Shown here piece by piece: positions 1 to 8,800 of a stretch of DNA of 22,886 nt. The position numbers were made by a program, and so were the translations under genes. The stretch is taken from contig JBNGIO010002137.1 of assembly GCA_049999805.1 (NCBI GenBank), positions 1 through 22,886 of the forward strand. Reading direction: 5' to 3'. How positions within the stretch are numbered: the first letter of the stretch is position 1; every line of letters begins with the position of its first letter. Source of the stretch: Folioceros fuciformis. Lineage: Eukaryota > Anthocerotophyta > Anthocerotopsida > Anthocerotales. The notes below the pieces were generated by a model. The model was not told the DNA's origin and did not search any database. It was given only the letters and a program-made list of their open reading frames with translations.

Positions 1-6
1 GTGATT

Positions 7-60
7 CTCTGCTAAGCATTGAGCAATTGCTATCTAAACATCTTCTGCCCTGCTTTGGGA
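7..60 (+). repeat. Repeat A, upstream copy
   Basis: This 54-bp segment matches 3853-3906 with five mismatches by eye (49/54), including the shared core attgagcaattgctatct. In the other copy it runs directly into repeat B; here the similarity stops near base 60 and repeat B only resumes at 2063. Similarity probably continues left of the window. The origin of the repeat is unknown. Confidence 0.85.
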
Positions 61-628
61 TCCCATCAAGCTAATGCAAAAATTGCAAAAGGATTCAACT
101 CACAACTCCTTCGAGCTCTCGTATTGACAAATTCAACCGAATGTGTTATCATGTGAGTTGCTATTTCATGGCTACAATAAAATTAGCAACAATGCTCATA
201 TGGAAGGAAGCTGCTCAACCGTCACACGATATATGTTGGCCTTATCATGGTGGTCATGCAAAAATGCAAGTTCATAAGTAGTGCAAGAGGAACATGAACA
301 TCCATACTATTAGCTAGACAGGACCCTAGACAAGAAGGGTATGAAAGGGATGTCATCAGTATTCATTGCAATGTTTTTTACACATAATTGACACCTAATT
401 TGAAGAGTCTTTCCTCATGACAACACATCAAAGTAGACATCATTAACAACACAAGGCTTTGCCACCCCACAATTGAAGTTTTATATCACTTCGCAGTGAA
501 TGAAAACGTACCAAGGTTTCACTCACTCCCAATTGCTCTCCAAAACTCCATGACAAGCTAGACACATGTCAGGTAAGGTTGGATCTTTATTTATGAGGTA
601 TCTTTAGATTTCTCTTCCTCTACCCAAA
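61..628. other. Gene-free 3' flank of the MAPK-like kinase gene
   Basis: This AT-rich stretch lies downstream of the minus-strand kinase stop codon. I see no reading frame resembling a known protein and no tRNA-like element. It presumably holds the kinase 3' untranslated region. It is also the left part of the roughly 2-kb segment that separates repeat A from repeat B in this copy. Confidence 0.5.
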
Positions 629-1678
629 CTAATTTGGAGGGTCATGAGGAGATGTAGCAACCTCTAATATTTTGCGCCCAATATCAGGAGTATGTTGCAA
701 CATTTTGCGGCCAAAGAATTCCCTTAGATCATCATTCGAAAAATTTTCAAAATCAAATTCCATACTCATAACATCCTCCTTTACTTGAAACATGGGCACT
801 TTGTGATCAAAACCTTCAAAAAATGGATGTTTTAAGGCTTGGCCTGCTGTCAATCTATCTTCTGGATAAAACGCAAGTAGTTGCTTAAGTAATGACAAAC
901 CTGTCGTATCAACTTTTGCAAACCTAATTTCGAAAGGCGTCATTAATGTCTCAGTTCTTATTCCAAGAACATCTTCAATTAGTCTTAATTGTTCCTCATT
1001 AGTCGTAGCTCCTTGAAATAAAGGTCCTCGTTGCAATATTTCCGCAAAAATGCATCCCACGCTCCACATATCAATTGCTGAAGTATAGGACCTTGGCCCA
1101 CCTTCTATGCAAAGTTCTGGAGCACGATAAGTTCTAGCCACTATGCTATATGGAACTGGTTGCACCACACAAGTTTGCCCTATAGGAATAAACCGACCCC
1201 ATCCGAAGTCACAAACTTTAAGCACACCTTGGGAATTCAACAACAAATTTGATGGCTTCAAGTCTTGGTGGAGAACATTTGCTCCATGTAAGTAAGCCAC
1301 AGCTTGAAGTATTTGGTGCATTAAAGACCGAGCTTTATCAATAGAAAATTGTCTAGTGTTTTCTAACTCTTCAGATAGGTCATGGTCCATCAATTCTGTC
1401 ACAATATAAAGATCACTCAATGTTTTTGTGGGTGCGCACATTACTCTTTCTAGTCTTATGATATGTGGATGTTGTAAGACTGTAAGCAATGTGATCTCTC
1501 GCAAGATGCAAATCCTTGTGCGTCTACTCTGATTGATATGTGTGATTTTCTTAATCGCCACATCTTTCCCGTTTACCACATCTTTTGCTGCACAAACTTT
1601 TCCAAATGTGCCTTCACCTTTTATGCGAGTTATCAGATACCTTTGTTGCTTCCATGACCAAAAATACTTCAACTCCAT
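629..1678 (-). CDS. MAPK-like (CMGC) protein kinase, intronless and divergent
   Basis: A single uninterrupted frame of 349 codons encodes a serine/threonine kinase of the CMGC group. Visible kinase motifs are the glycine loop GEGTFGKV (residues 21-28), the VAIKK lysine (43), the helix-C glutamate in REI (61), KPSNLLL (141-147), DFG (157-159), RAPE (185-188) and DMWSVGCIFAE (203-213). MAPK-like traits are ELMDHDL (95-101), EEQLRLI (228-234) and a C-terminal EFDFE...DDLRE stretch (307-320). Odd points: the catalytic loop reads HQD rather than HRD (137-139), the activation segment has no TEY or TDY phosphorylation motif, and the part between VLGI and the last lobe helices is about 20 residues short. 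Plant MAPK genes usually have introns, so this may be a retrocopy. It could instead be called CDK-like. The frame is intact, so I call it a gene, but weakened or lost activity is possible. The first ATG of the frame is used. Confidence 0.8.
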   Translation of the reverse strand: MELKYFWSWKQQRYLITRIKGEGTFGKVCAAKDVVNGKDVAIKKITHINQSRRTRICILREITLLTVLQHPHIIRLERVMCAPTKTLSDLYIVTELMDHDLSEELENTRQFSIDKARSLMHQILQAVAYLHGANVLHQDLKPSNLLLNSQGVLKVCDFGWGRFIPIGQTCVVQPVPYSIVARTYRAPELCIEGGPRSYTSAIDMWSVGCIFAEILQRGPLFQGATTNEEQLRLIEDVLGIRTETLMTPFEIRFAKVDTTGLSLLKQLLAFYPEDRLTAGQALKHPFFEGFDHKVPMFQVKEDVMSMEFDFENFSNDDLREFFGRKMLQHTPDIGRKILEVATSPHDPPN

Positions 1679-2062
1679 TTTTTGATGTCAATACAATCTA
1701 TAACACCTTCCACAATGAGATAGAAAAAGAGAGAAGCTTGTGCAGCATTAATCTTATAAGGGAGCTTTGTGTTCTAAACTTAATAGCTCACTCTTATTCT
1801 TACTCTCTGCTTACTCCCAATCCAATGCATATGTAGTGGAAGTTGATTGCGTGGCTCTCGACATGTAAAATCATTAAACTCCTTAAAATTCCTTGGACTT
1901 CGAATTTTACGTAACGCTCCTTGGGCTTTGAATTTTTCATACAAGTCCTAGGGCTTCAATTTTAACATAGCTGCATGAAATTGGGTATGCTATGTCCGTG
2001 GGAGCCGAGCCGCAAGGCATCTCGTGCAAGATACGCCCGGCCTTGAGAAAGCTTCCCACAAG
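1679..2062. other. Upstream flank of the kinase gene
   Basis: This stretch holds no gene I recognise. It should contain the kinase promoter on the minus strand: a palindromic TATA-like cttataag lies at 1753-1760, about 75 bp from the start codon. That is weak evidence. A 28-bp triplicate repeat occupies 1891-1974. The right edge abuts repeat B. Confidence 0.4.
1891..1974. repeat. Three tandem 28-bp units upstream of the kinase
   Basis: Three imperfect units begin at 1891, 1919 and 1947, each with a CCTtGGgCTT-like core followed by an A/T-rich AATTTT stretch. The period is exactly 28 bp between the cores. The units have diverged from each other by several bases each. Confidence 0.75.
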
Positions 2063-2196
2063 GTCACCCAATGGCGTGCTGGTGAACGATTTGTGATGTG
2101 TGACGTAGGGACTTGGCATTCATGGACCTACTCTCTCGCTTCACTCTTTCCTGTTGGCGTTGCTTTGGGGAAAAACCTTAGCGGCCGTGTTTTCAT
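2063..2196 (+). repeat. Repeat B, upstream copy
   Basis: This segment aligns along its length with 3906-4039. Shared blocks include gtcaccca, ggcgtg, cgatttgtga, tggcattc, tggacct, cttcactctttc, tggcgttgcttt and gtgttttcat, with small gaps. Weaker similarity continues to about 2345 (shared cttctagct and a later ccctctt tract). It ends just before the ABC1-kinase pseudogene, whereas the other copy sits upstream of the J-domain gene. Confidence 0.85.
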
Positions 2197-2395
2197 GCTC
2201 TTCCTTTCCAAAGCAACATTAATCAGAGCAACCTTCGACTAAAAGTGTCTCGTCTTACTTCCTAGAGCTTGATCACAAATTTTGGCAGGGCTTCTAGCTA
2301 TAAGGTTTGTGCAACCTTTTCCCCTCTTGCTTTTGTTTTGACTTTGAGAATGAAATAGTGGATAGGTTGGAATCATTGGAGACGTTTGGTCATCC

Positions 2396-3584
2396 ATGTT
2401 GGAGAAAGTTGATTTTAGGAAGGAAGCCATCAACATTCAGTCCTTTAGAATATACTTGGAGACAAGGGGTCTAACCAACCAAGCCAAGGTCATGACAGTA
2501 TATCCTCATTGCAGTTCACGGTGGATATTAACAATGAATCATTTGTATGGAGTTCCCTTGGTATATTTGGATGTCATTCGGGCAACTATGGCCAATCTTG
2601 AGGCAACGTTAATATCGGCTGTGAATGTTTATACCCATGCATTTTGCTTCTTCCTTGATATAGTTTTGCATCATTTTATGGGATGAAATTCATCACTCTC
2701 TCAAATCCATTTAGCAAACGCAGATTTCGAAGCTTGGTAGCTTATGAGAGCTTTTATGCAAATGTGCATGTTGGTAATATGCTAGTGCTGAGAGATGGCC
2801 AAGTGGGGTTCATCGACTTTAGTAAACATTTTTATCTCTAATATCTCATCCACAATGTGCCATCGACATCCACAATCCTAAGATTTTGTAGCCTGTCATT
2901 CACTTGTAAATGACATTGTGATAGGTAGGGATCATTGGGCACCTTTCACCAACAACGTGAACAACAATGGAAGTGTTTTTTACCTCGTTAAGAAGTGGGC
3001 AATACAAGGCAATGGTAGCTGCCCTGAATCAAATGGGTGGGTGCCACTGATAAGGAAATGGATCTAGAAAGCTTTGCCAAAGATCTAGAGAAGATATTCT
3101 CAGCAGCCCAAGTGACTAACTACATGTTACAAGATGGTTCTCAAGCCAGTTCGAATTTAGAACAAGTTTTTGCAGTCCCATAAACTAAATTTTCTCCCAA
3201 CCTGTCACCTTTGTAGGGCTTGGACACAGACGTGGTGATTAGTACCAGAAGCAGCAAGGCTTCCCGAACCACCATGGCTGCTACTATAGCTATGGATGAG
3301 CAGGAAGTTAATGCTATGTGGTAAGTCTCACAACACATCTAGACTCGAGGCGTTCAGGTGAAGCCGTACTAATCACATCTCACGTGTTCTTACAAGTTTG
3401 TGTTAGTGATGCATACGGTTTGAAGTTCTCTCGCGAATTTGGGCTTCTGATGAAGTAGCTTATGTATTTCTACGAGTACACTCGGCTTCTTGCACTTGAT
3501 TTGAAGGTGTTTGAAGATGATCAAATAGCACTCGAACGAGGGGAAGGATCTCATAATTCTTGGTTTGGGTTTAGGAAATATTGA
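2396..3584 (+). pseudogene. ABC1 (UbiB/ADCK-like) atypical kinase pseudogene, 5'-truncated
   Basis: Broken pieces match the C-terminal half of a plant ABC1 kinase in collinear order. Piece 1 (2396-2632) contains DFRKEAINIQSFRIYLE, LTMNHLYGVPL and LISAVNV. Piece 2 (2731-2838) contains FYANVHVGNMLVLRDGQVGF, where the family has a HAD.HAGN-type loop. Piece 3 (about 3003-3110) reads ALNQMG...ATDKEMDLESFAKDLEKIFS. Piece 4 (3217-3320) contains LDTDVVISTRS and DEQEVNAMW. Piece 5 (from about 3397) contains YGLKFSREFGLLMK and YEYTRLLALDL. Defects: no N-terminal half, a stop after piece 2 (2839-2841), a duplicated GGGT frameshift (3035-3042), a TAG at 3456-3458, and the DFG motif changed to DFS. Intron-like spacers remain (acceptor near 3216, donor gtaagt near 3320), so it is not a processed copy. 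The closest family I recall is plant plastoglobule ABC1K9-like, but this is tentative. Confidence 0.85.
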
Positions 3585-3852
3585 CAAGTCTTAGAATTCA
3601 CACTCTACAACATGGGTGTCTCTACTACATACACATAAGAATAATATTTATTTTCTTAATATTTTATCATATAGAAACAAAATCATTATATTATCCAATA
3701 TGGCCTATTATCTTTTGTTGAAGGGGGTATCTATGTGCTTGTTTTAGGGGTTATTAATAATATATAGTAAAAAATAAATATATTATTTATCTAAAATGAA
3801 GTACACTATTGAAATCTAGTGCACACATAGGAAGTGTTTTACAATTGTTTTT
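3585..3852. other. AT-rich spacer after the pseudogene
   Basis: This very A/T-rich stretch (runs such as aataatatttatt and aaataaatatattattta) lies between the pseudogene end and repeat A. I see no frame, no terminal inverted repeats and no recognisable transposon ends. Confidence 0.5.
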
Positions 3853-3906
3853 CTCTACTAGGCATTGAGCAATTGCTATCTAAACATCTTATGTCCTGCT
3901 TTGGGG
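3853..3906 (+). repeat. Repeat A, downstream copy
   Basis: This is the partner of 7-60 (49 of 54 bases identical by eye). It continues without a gap into repeat B at 3906, so this copy shows A and B joined. Confidence 0.85.
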
Positions 3907-4039
3907 TCACCCAACGGCGTGCCGGCGATTTGTGACGTGTGAAGTGGGGACTGGCATTCGTGGACCTGCTCTGTCACTTCACTCTTTCTTTCCTACTGGC
4001 GTTGCTTTCGGGGAAAACCCACGGCCTCCGTGTTTTCAT
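3906..4039 (+). repeat. Repeat B, downstream copy
   Basis: This is the partner of 2063-2196. It lies about 0.7 kb upstream of the J-domain/ferredoxin start codon and may be part of that gene's promoter or leader. The copies differ by point changes and small indels only. Confidence 0.85.
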
Positions 4040-4703
4040 TGCAATTGCTTCGGCGGTTCTTCGATGTAAGGATTGCTGGGACCCAGGGGTTGAGGTCGGT
4101 TCTTGATTTTCCGCGGCTTCTAGCTGTATATTATTCGCCACCTTTTTCCCTCTTCCTTCAAGTGTGGGGTCCGGTTCTTCGATATAAGGATTGCAGGCAG
4201 TCGAAGCGTAGCTGTAATGACGAGTGTGTTCGACGAAGTTTCGCAGGTTTGCTTGTGGTGTACTTGTTTCTTGTGGACGTCGTGACCATTCTGTTTCGAT
4301 GGTGTAAGGCGGTGTTGGTAGCGGCTTGAGAGGTGGCCGTTTTTGTCGCATACTGCTACGACCAGTACGTTCGTTGGAAGAATGAGGTGAAGCAGACAGT
4401 TTTGTCTCGTTTGCTCTACGGCAAGGAACTTGACTTTCTCTCGCGGTGGCTCTAGGCCTATTAGTCATGTCGGTGGTGTTCAATTTCGTGTTTGTTTGTG
4501 AATAGACTGCGCTGGCAAATGGATGGCATGTGTATTCCTCTGTCCTTCCCATCCTGCTTGTTCGTCGTGTCTTAGGTTGTAGATCGGTGATGAGGTAGGG
4601 AGTAAGAGTAAGGATCCATCGTTTTTAGAACCCCTTGTCTGTGATCTTCAGTACTCGGGCTCCAGTACATTACCGTTTCAAGTTGACAGTGACTTAGCCA
4701 GAC
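4040..4703 (+). promoter_or_regulatory. Presumed promoter and leader of the J-domain/ferredoxin gene
   Basis: No convincing coding region is seen between repeat B and the start codon at 4704. Frames that are open here resemble nothing and overlap duplicated non-coding sequence. The stretch therefore probably contains the promoter and 5' leader, but I see no clear TATA box. The start context is cagacATGG, with G at +4. Confidence 0.4.
4054..4194 (+). repeat. 23-bp direct repeat pair
   Basis: The 23-mer beginning cggttcttcgat and ending aaggattgc occurs at 4054-4076 and again at 4172-4194 with one mismatch, 118 bp apart. Function is unknown; it lies in the presumed leader of the downstream gene. 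Confidence 0.8.
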
Positions 4704-6658
4704 ATGGCGGCTTTGGACCTGCACATGCTTTCTAGGTCATCTTTTCCGCCTCCTTTCTCTCGTGGTCCATGCGGGCTTGCATCATCTAGGCTATTTTTCG
4801 CCAGGGGTCAGCAGCCGTCTGTCCTTCCCATTCCGTTCGGGCTGAGGAGGCAGAGAAGATTTGCGGTACGCAGAGCATACAACGAGGGCAAAGGAGGTGT
4901 TACAGAGTATGGGTACGACCTGTACGAGCTTCTAGGTCTGGACAGCAGTGCGTCACAGAACGAGATTCGAAGTGCTTATCGGTGGTTGCAAAAGCGTTGT
5001 CATCCGGATGTGGTTGGTGAAGCTGGCCATGACATGTCAATTCTTCTCAACGAGGCTTACGCCTTGCTCTCAGACCCAGATCAGCGGGCTGTCTACGATG
5101 ACGTATGTGTCTACAAGTGTGCACGCTTTCTGCTTGATGAGACAAAATAAAATAAAATGCTTGTGAAGCATAACAGTGAAGAGGAGGCAAGAGTTCTCTG
5201 ATATTGGTTCTGCTGTTGGTGGTCAGATGCGCCGGGATGCTGCCGACTATCATGACTTCACAGGGGAGCCCCTCTATTCAGTTTGGGCTGGGCCTGTAGA
5301 CGAACAACGTGCTGTCTTCGTGGACGAGTCTCGTTGCATCGGTTGCCTCAAATGCGCTCTAATTGCTTCTGACACTTTTTCAATTGAGAATCGGCATGGG
5401 CGTGCTCGAGCTGTCAAGCAATGGGGGAATACGGAAACTGATATGAAGGATGCCTGTCGGTCGTGTCCTGTCGATTGTATATCGTACGAACCCCTCACCA
5501 TCCAATTCGTCCTCAATTCTTTACTCTCCTGAATGTCCAGCAGAATGTGATTGCTCTTAATCTCGTCCTTGATAGTTTCTGTCTGCCGATCCTTACTTTG
5601 CAGGTGGGTGGATAGAAGCAAGCTACCAGCTTTGGAATATGTGATGTCCAAACAACCACGGGTCCCTGTAGGCATTGAAGGGCATACCAATGGAGGCGTT
5701 AGGTCCGAAAATGTTTTCACAGCTGCTGATAGGTTCATGTCAAGATTTGAAAGGCATAACGGACAGCAATCCTCAGCCGCGCAGGTGAGCCCCAAAACTC
5801 GTGGTTTTGTTCGTGGTTTCAAGCATATGGGGGTCTGTGCACAATTATGTACCTAGATTGTCATGATATCGTGGTCAGGAGACTAGTGCTCAAAGATCGG
5901 CAAGGATGGCTGCTGCTGCTGGTATCAGAGCACGTGGTGGCAGATGGTGGCACCACTGGATAGGCAAGAAACCCATGGCTGAGTTCTTCACCAGCAACTG
6001 GAACGCTGAAACGGCTCATTCGCTGAGAGGGGCAATCGTGCATCTCAGCTGGCCAGGTTCAGGCAAAGCCTCCTTCTCTACCAGTAGGGATTTTAGACCA
6101 GAAAGCTTGGGTGCTCTGTATGAGGCAGCAGCTCAGCGCAGACGGCAGGGGGACTCACGTCAGGCAAACAGTAAGAACCGCGGTATGGAAGATGAGTACT
6201 GGGTGCCACAGCAACACACGGGGTCACACTCTAACAGCACCTCTCGCCCAGATGTTGGTGACAATACTGGAAGCAGGGACTCAAAGAGGAACTGGACGGC
6301 AAACTCTGAGACTGAGGAGTCCACCGAGGGATTAAAGGGAAAAACTCTGACATGGAACTGGCTCAGTGATCTGGACAGTGAAGGGAGGGTGGACACCCTG
6401 TACAAGTCCTTATTATCAGGCGTGCCTGTGGCTGTGTCCAGCGTAGCCGCTGTGCTTATCGGTATGACAAGCGGAACACACCCAGCATTGTCCAAAACTG
6501 ATATCGTCGGCCCTCTGCCTCCTGAGTTTGCAACAAGTGTTGCAATGCAGATGTTTCTGGCAGCAACTGTGTGGTATGTGATTGGTTCGGGTATCAGTGC
6601 TGGAATGATGTACGCTACAATACTGATAATTAGGATTAGGGAGAGAGGCTCATTGTAG
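4704..6658 (+). CDS. Plastid J-domain/4Fe-4S ferredoxin membrane protein (DJC73/76/77-like)
   Basis: My model joins 4704-5102, 5182-5483, 5604-5784 and 5879-6658, giving about 553 aa. Residues 1-58 are rich in Ser, Pro and Arg, as in plastid transit peptides. A J domain follows (about 70-133) with HPD at 100-102, which in this family stimulates Hsp70 ATPase. Exon 2 encodes a bacterial-type ferredoxin domain with CIGCLKC and a later CPVDC, expected to hold one 4Fe-4S cluster. The junction restores DCISWVDRS, and exon 3 carries LPALEYVMSKQPR, typical of plant J-ferredoxin proteins. Exon 4 ends in two hydrophobic segments (around VAVSSVAAVLIGM and WYVIGSGISAGMMYATILII), so membrane anchoring is inferred. 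The first intron's acceptor is uncertain: donor 5103 with acceptor 5181 keeps phase, and donor 5107 with acceptor 5176 is an alternative. The cellular role is not shown by the sequence. Confidence 0.88.
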
Positions 6659-6787
6659 ACAATGTGGGATCTATTTGATCATTTTGTTTGTATAAACGTT
6701 AATGCTGTATATAATTGGTTCTTTTTTTATCTTTGGAAAAACTATATATTTTATTTGAAAGGAATGGGATCTCCCATCTACCCGAGG
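6659..6787 (+). other. 3' flank of the J-domain/ferredoxin gene
   Basis: This is an A/T-rich tail with ttttgtttgtataaa and a later ttttatttg, consistent with a plant polyadenylation region. It ends where the first minisatellite begins. Confidence 0.45.
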
Positions 6788-7048
6788 AGAGGGCTGAGAG
6801 TACGAGCGCATTTGTCTTCATATTGGCCTCTATGAAGACCAGCCCACCTACAAGCGCGTTGGACTCTATGAAGACCAGAGGGCTGAGAGTACGAGCGCAT
6901 TGGCCTCTATGAAGACCAGCCCACCTACAAGCGCATTGGCCTCTATGAAGACCAGAGGGCTGAGAGTACAAGCGCATTGGCCTCTATGAAGACCAGAGGG
7001 CTGAGAGTACAAGCGCATTGGCCTCTATGAGGACCAGCCCACCTACAG
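6788..7048. repeat. Minisatellite of two interleaved unit types (41 and 36 bp)
   Basis: Two unit types share the ending gcattggcctctatgaagacc. The 41-bp type starts agagggctgagagtac; the 36-bp type starts agcccacctaca. Units start at 6788 (41-type with a 12-bp insertion), 6841 (36), 6877 (41), 6918 (36), 6954 (41), 6995 (41) and 7036 (36, partial). Open frames through the array simply reflect the repetition and are not genes. Confidence 0.92.
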
Positions 7049-7132
7049 TCCCACTACTTATGGACTAGCTTCCGTGGGAACAAATAGCCTTCTCCTAACT
7101 AGCCTCCATAATACCAGCCCATCAAAGGTTTT

Positions 7133-7286
7133 CAAGGTTCTCATAACTAGCCTCTCTAAGGTTGTTATATTCAAGGTTCTCATTACTAGCCTCTCTAAGT
7201 TTGTTATATTCAAGGGTCTCATAACTAGCCTCTCTAAGGTTGTTATATTCAAGGTTCCCATAACTAGCGTCTCTAAGGTTGTTATA
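7133..7286. repeat. 39-bp minisatellite, about four copies
   Basis: Units start at 7133, 7172, 7211 and 7250, with consensus beginning caaggttctcataactagcc and ending ggttgttatatt; the last is cut short at 7286. Only a few substitutions separate the units. The period is a multiple of three, so frames stay open on both strands without meaning. Confidence 0.93.
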
Positions 7287-7319
7287 ACTAGCCTCCACGA
7301 ATACTAGGGGCATCTTTTA

Positions 7320-8170
7320 GAGGGGCGTACTTGGGAATGTTGTTTGTTGTGAATCCTTTCATCGTCTAGCATCGATGGTTGTCCTTCTATCCTATAGCAC
7401 AGAGGATGTTCCTTTTGACCTCTAGCAAGAAGGGTTGGGGCGTACTTGATAACCTTGTTTGTTGTCATCCTGTCACCATGTAGCTAGGGGGGTTGTGGAG
7501 TACTTGTGAACCTTGCTTGTTGCGCACCCTAAACCCACATAGCATGAAGGTTGGGCATACTTGTGAACCTTGCTTATTGTGCATTTTGCCACCATGCAAC
7601 CTAGAGGGTTGGGGAGTACTTGTGAACCTTGCTTGGGGAGTACTTGTGAACCTTGCTTGTTGTGCATCTCGTGAACCTTGCTTATTGTGCATTTTGCCAC
7701 CATGCAACCTAGAGGGTTGGGGAGTACTTGTGAACCTTGCTTGTTGTGCATCTCGCTACCACCTAGCGCAAAGGTTGGGCATACTTGTGAACTTGGCTTG
7801 TTACGCATCCTGCTACCACCTAGTGTAGGGTGGGGCATACTTATGAACTTGCTTGTTGCGCTAAATGCTTTTGCCTAGCCTCAAACGATGGAGCATACTT
7901 GTGATTTTCCGCATTCTTTTACTACCCAACCTGGAGAGTTGAGGTGTACTTGTGAACCTTGCTTATTCCATATTCCTCTGCAGCCTAGCGTGATGGGTTG
8001 GGGCATACTTGTGAACTTGGATTGTTGTGCAAACCGTTGTTCTCTAGCCTGAGCAGTTGGAGGATACTTGTGAACCTTGCCTGTTCCGCATTCCTCTATT
8101 GCCAAACTTGGAGAGTTGGTGTGTACTCATGAACCTTTGTGTACTTATGAACCTTTCTTGTTTTTCCTCT
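7320..8170. repeat. Degenerate minisatellite with about 58-bp period
   Basis: The motif tacttgtgaaccttgcttgt or a close variant recurs at 7501, 7558, 7617, 7641, 7725, 7782, 7838, 7896, 7947, 8006 and 8065. Most spacings are 51-60 bp; the 24- and 84-bp spacings reflect a local internal rearrangement. Between the motifs the units carry a variable gcatcctgccaccacctag-like part. It has the same plan as the cleaner 61-bp array that follows, so it looks like its older edge. Confidence 0.85.
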
Positions 8171-8178
8171 AGTGTCTA

Positions 8179-8800
8179 GGCTAGAGAGTTTGGGAGTACT
8201 TGTAAAACCTTGTTTGTTCCGGATTCCTCTACTGCCCAAGGCTAGAGAGTTTGGGAGTACTTGTAAAACCTTGTTTGTTCCGGATTCCTCTACTGCCCAA
8301 GGCTAGAGAGTTGGGGAGTACTTGTAAAACCTTGTTTGTTCCGGATTCCTCTGCTGCCCAAGGCTAGAGAGTTAGGGAGTACTTGCAAAACCTTGTTTGT
8401 TCCGGATTCCTCTTCTGCCCAAGGCTAGAGAGTTAGGGAGTACTTGCAAAACCTTGTTTGTTCCGGATTCCTCTATTGCCCAAGGCTAGAGAGTTGGCGA
8501 GTAGTTGCAAAACCTTGCTTGTTCCGGAATCCTCTACTGCCCAAGGCTAGAGAGTTGGGGAGTACTTGTAAAACCTTGTTTGTTCCGGATTCCTCTACCG
8601 CCCAAGGCTAGAGAGTTAAAACCTTGTTTGTTCCGGATTCCTCTACTGCCCAAGGCTAGAGAGTTAGGGAGTACTTGCAAAACCTTGTTTGTTCCGGATT
8701 CCTCTACTGCCCAAGGCTAGAGAGTTGGGGAGTACTTGTAAAACCTTGTTTGTTCTGGATTCCTCTACTGCCCAAGGCTAGATTGTTCCGGATTCTAGAT
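8179..8800. repeat. 61-bp minisatellite, about ten units, highly uniform
   Basis: Units begin with ggctagagagtt at 8179, 8240, 8301, 8362, 8423, 8484, 8545, 8606, 8654 and 8715, with a partial unit at 8776. The period is exactly 61 bp, except the 8606 unit, which is 48 bp because 13 bases around ggggagtacttgt are missing. Each unit contains the core ccttgtttgttccggatt. It lies in no gene I can support. There are no unique spacers, so it is not a CRISPR array. Confidence 0.95.

Noticed and set aside
2024-2242. 72-codon frame over repeat B
   Set aside because: The aligned copy at 3906-4039 has indels that are not multiples of three, so protein coding is unlikely.
3585-3852. AT-rich stretch as a transposon insertion
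   Set aside because: No terminal inverted repeats, target-site duplication or transposase remnants are visible.
3974-4552. 192-codon minus-strand frame
   Set aside because: It overlaps repeat B, whose other copy is not open in the same way. Composition is that of a random frame and no motif is recognised.
7465-7878. Long open frames on both strands through the repeat block (for example 121 codons on the minus strand)
   Set aside because: They arise from tandem repetition of near-multiple-of-three units. They have no domain and are no gene.
8179-8800. CRISPR-like regular array
   Set aside because: The whole 61-bp unit repeats, with no unique spacers, and the setting is a plant nuclear genome. 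It is a minisatellite.
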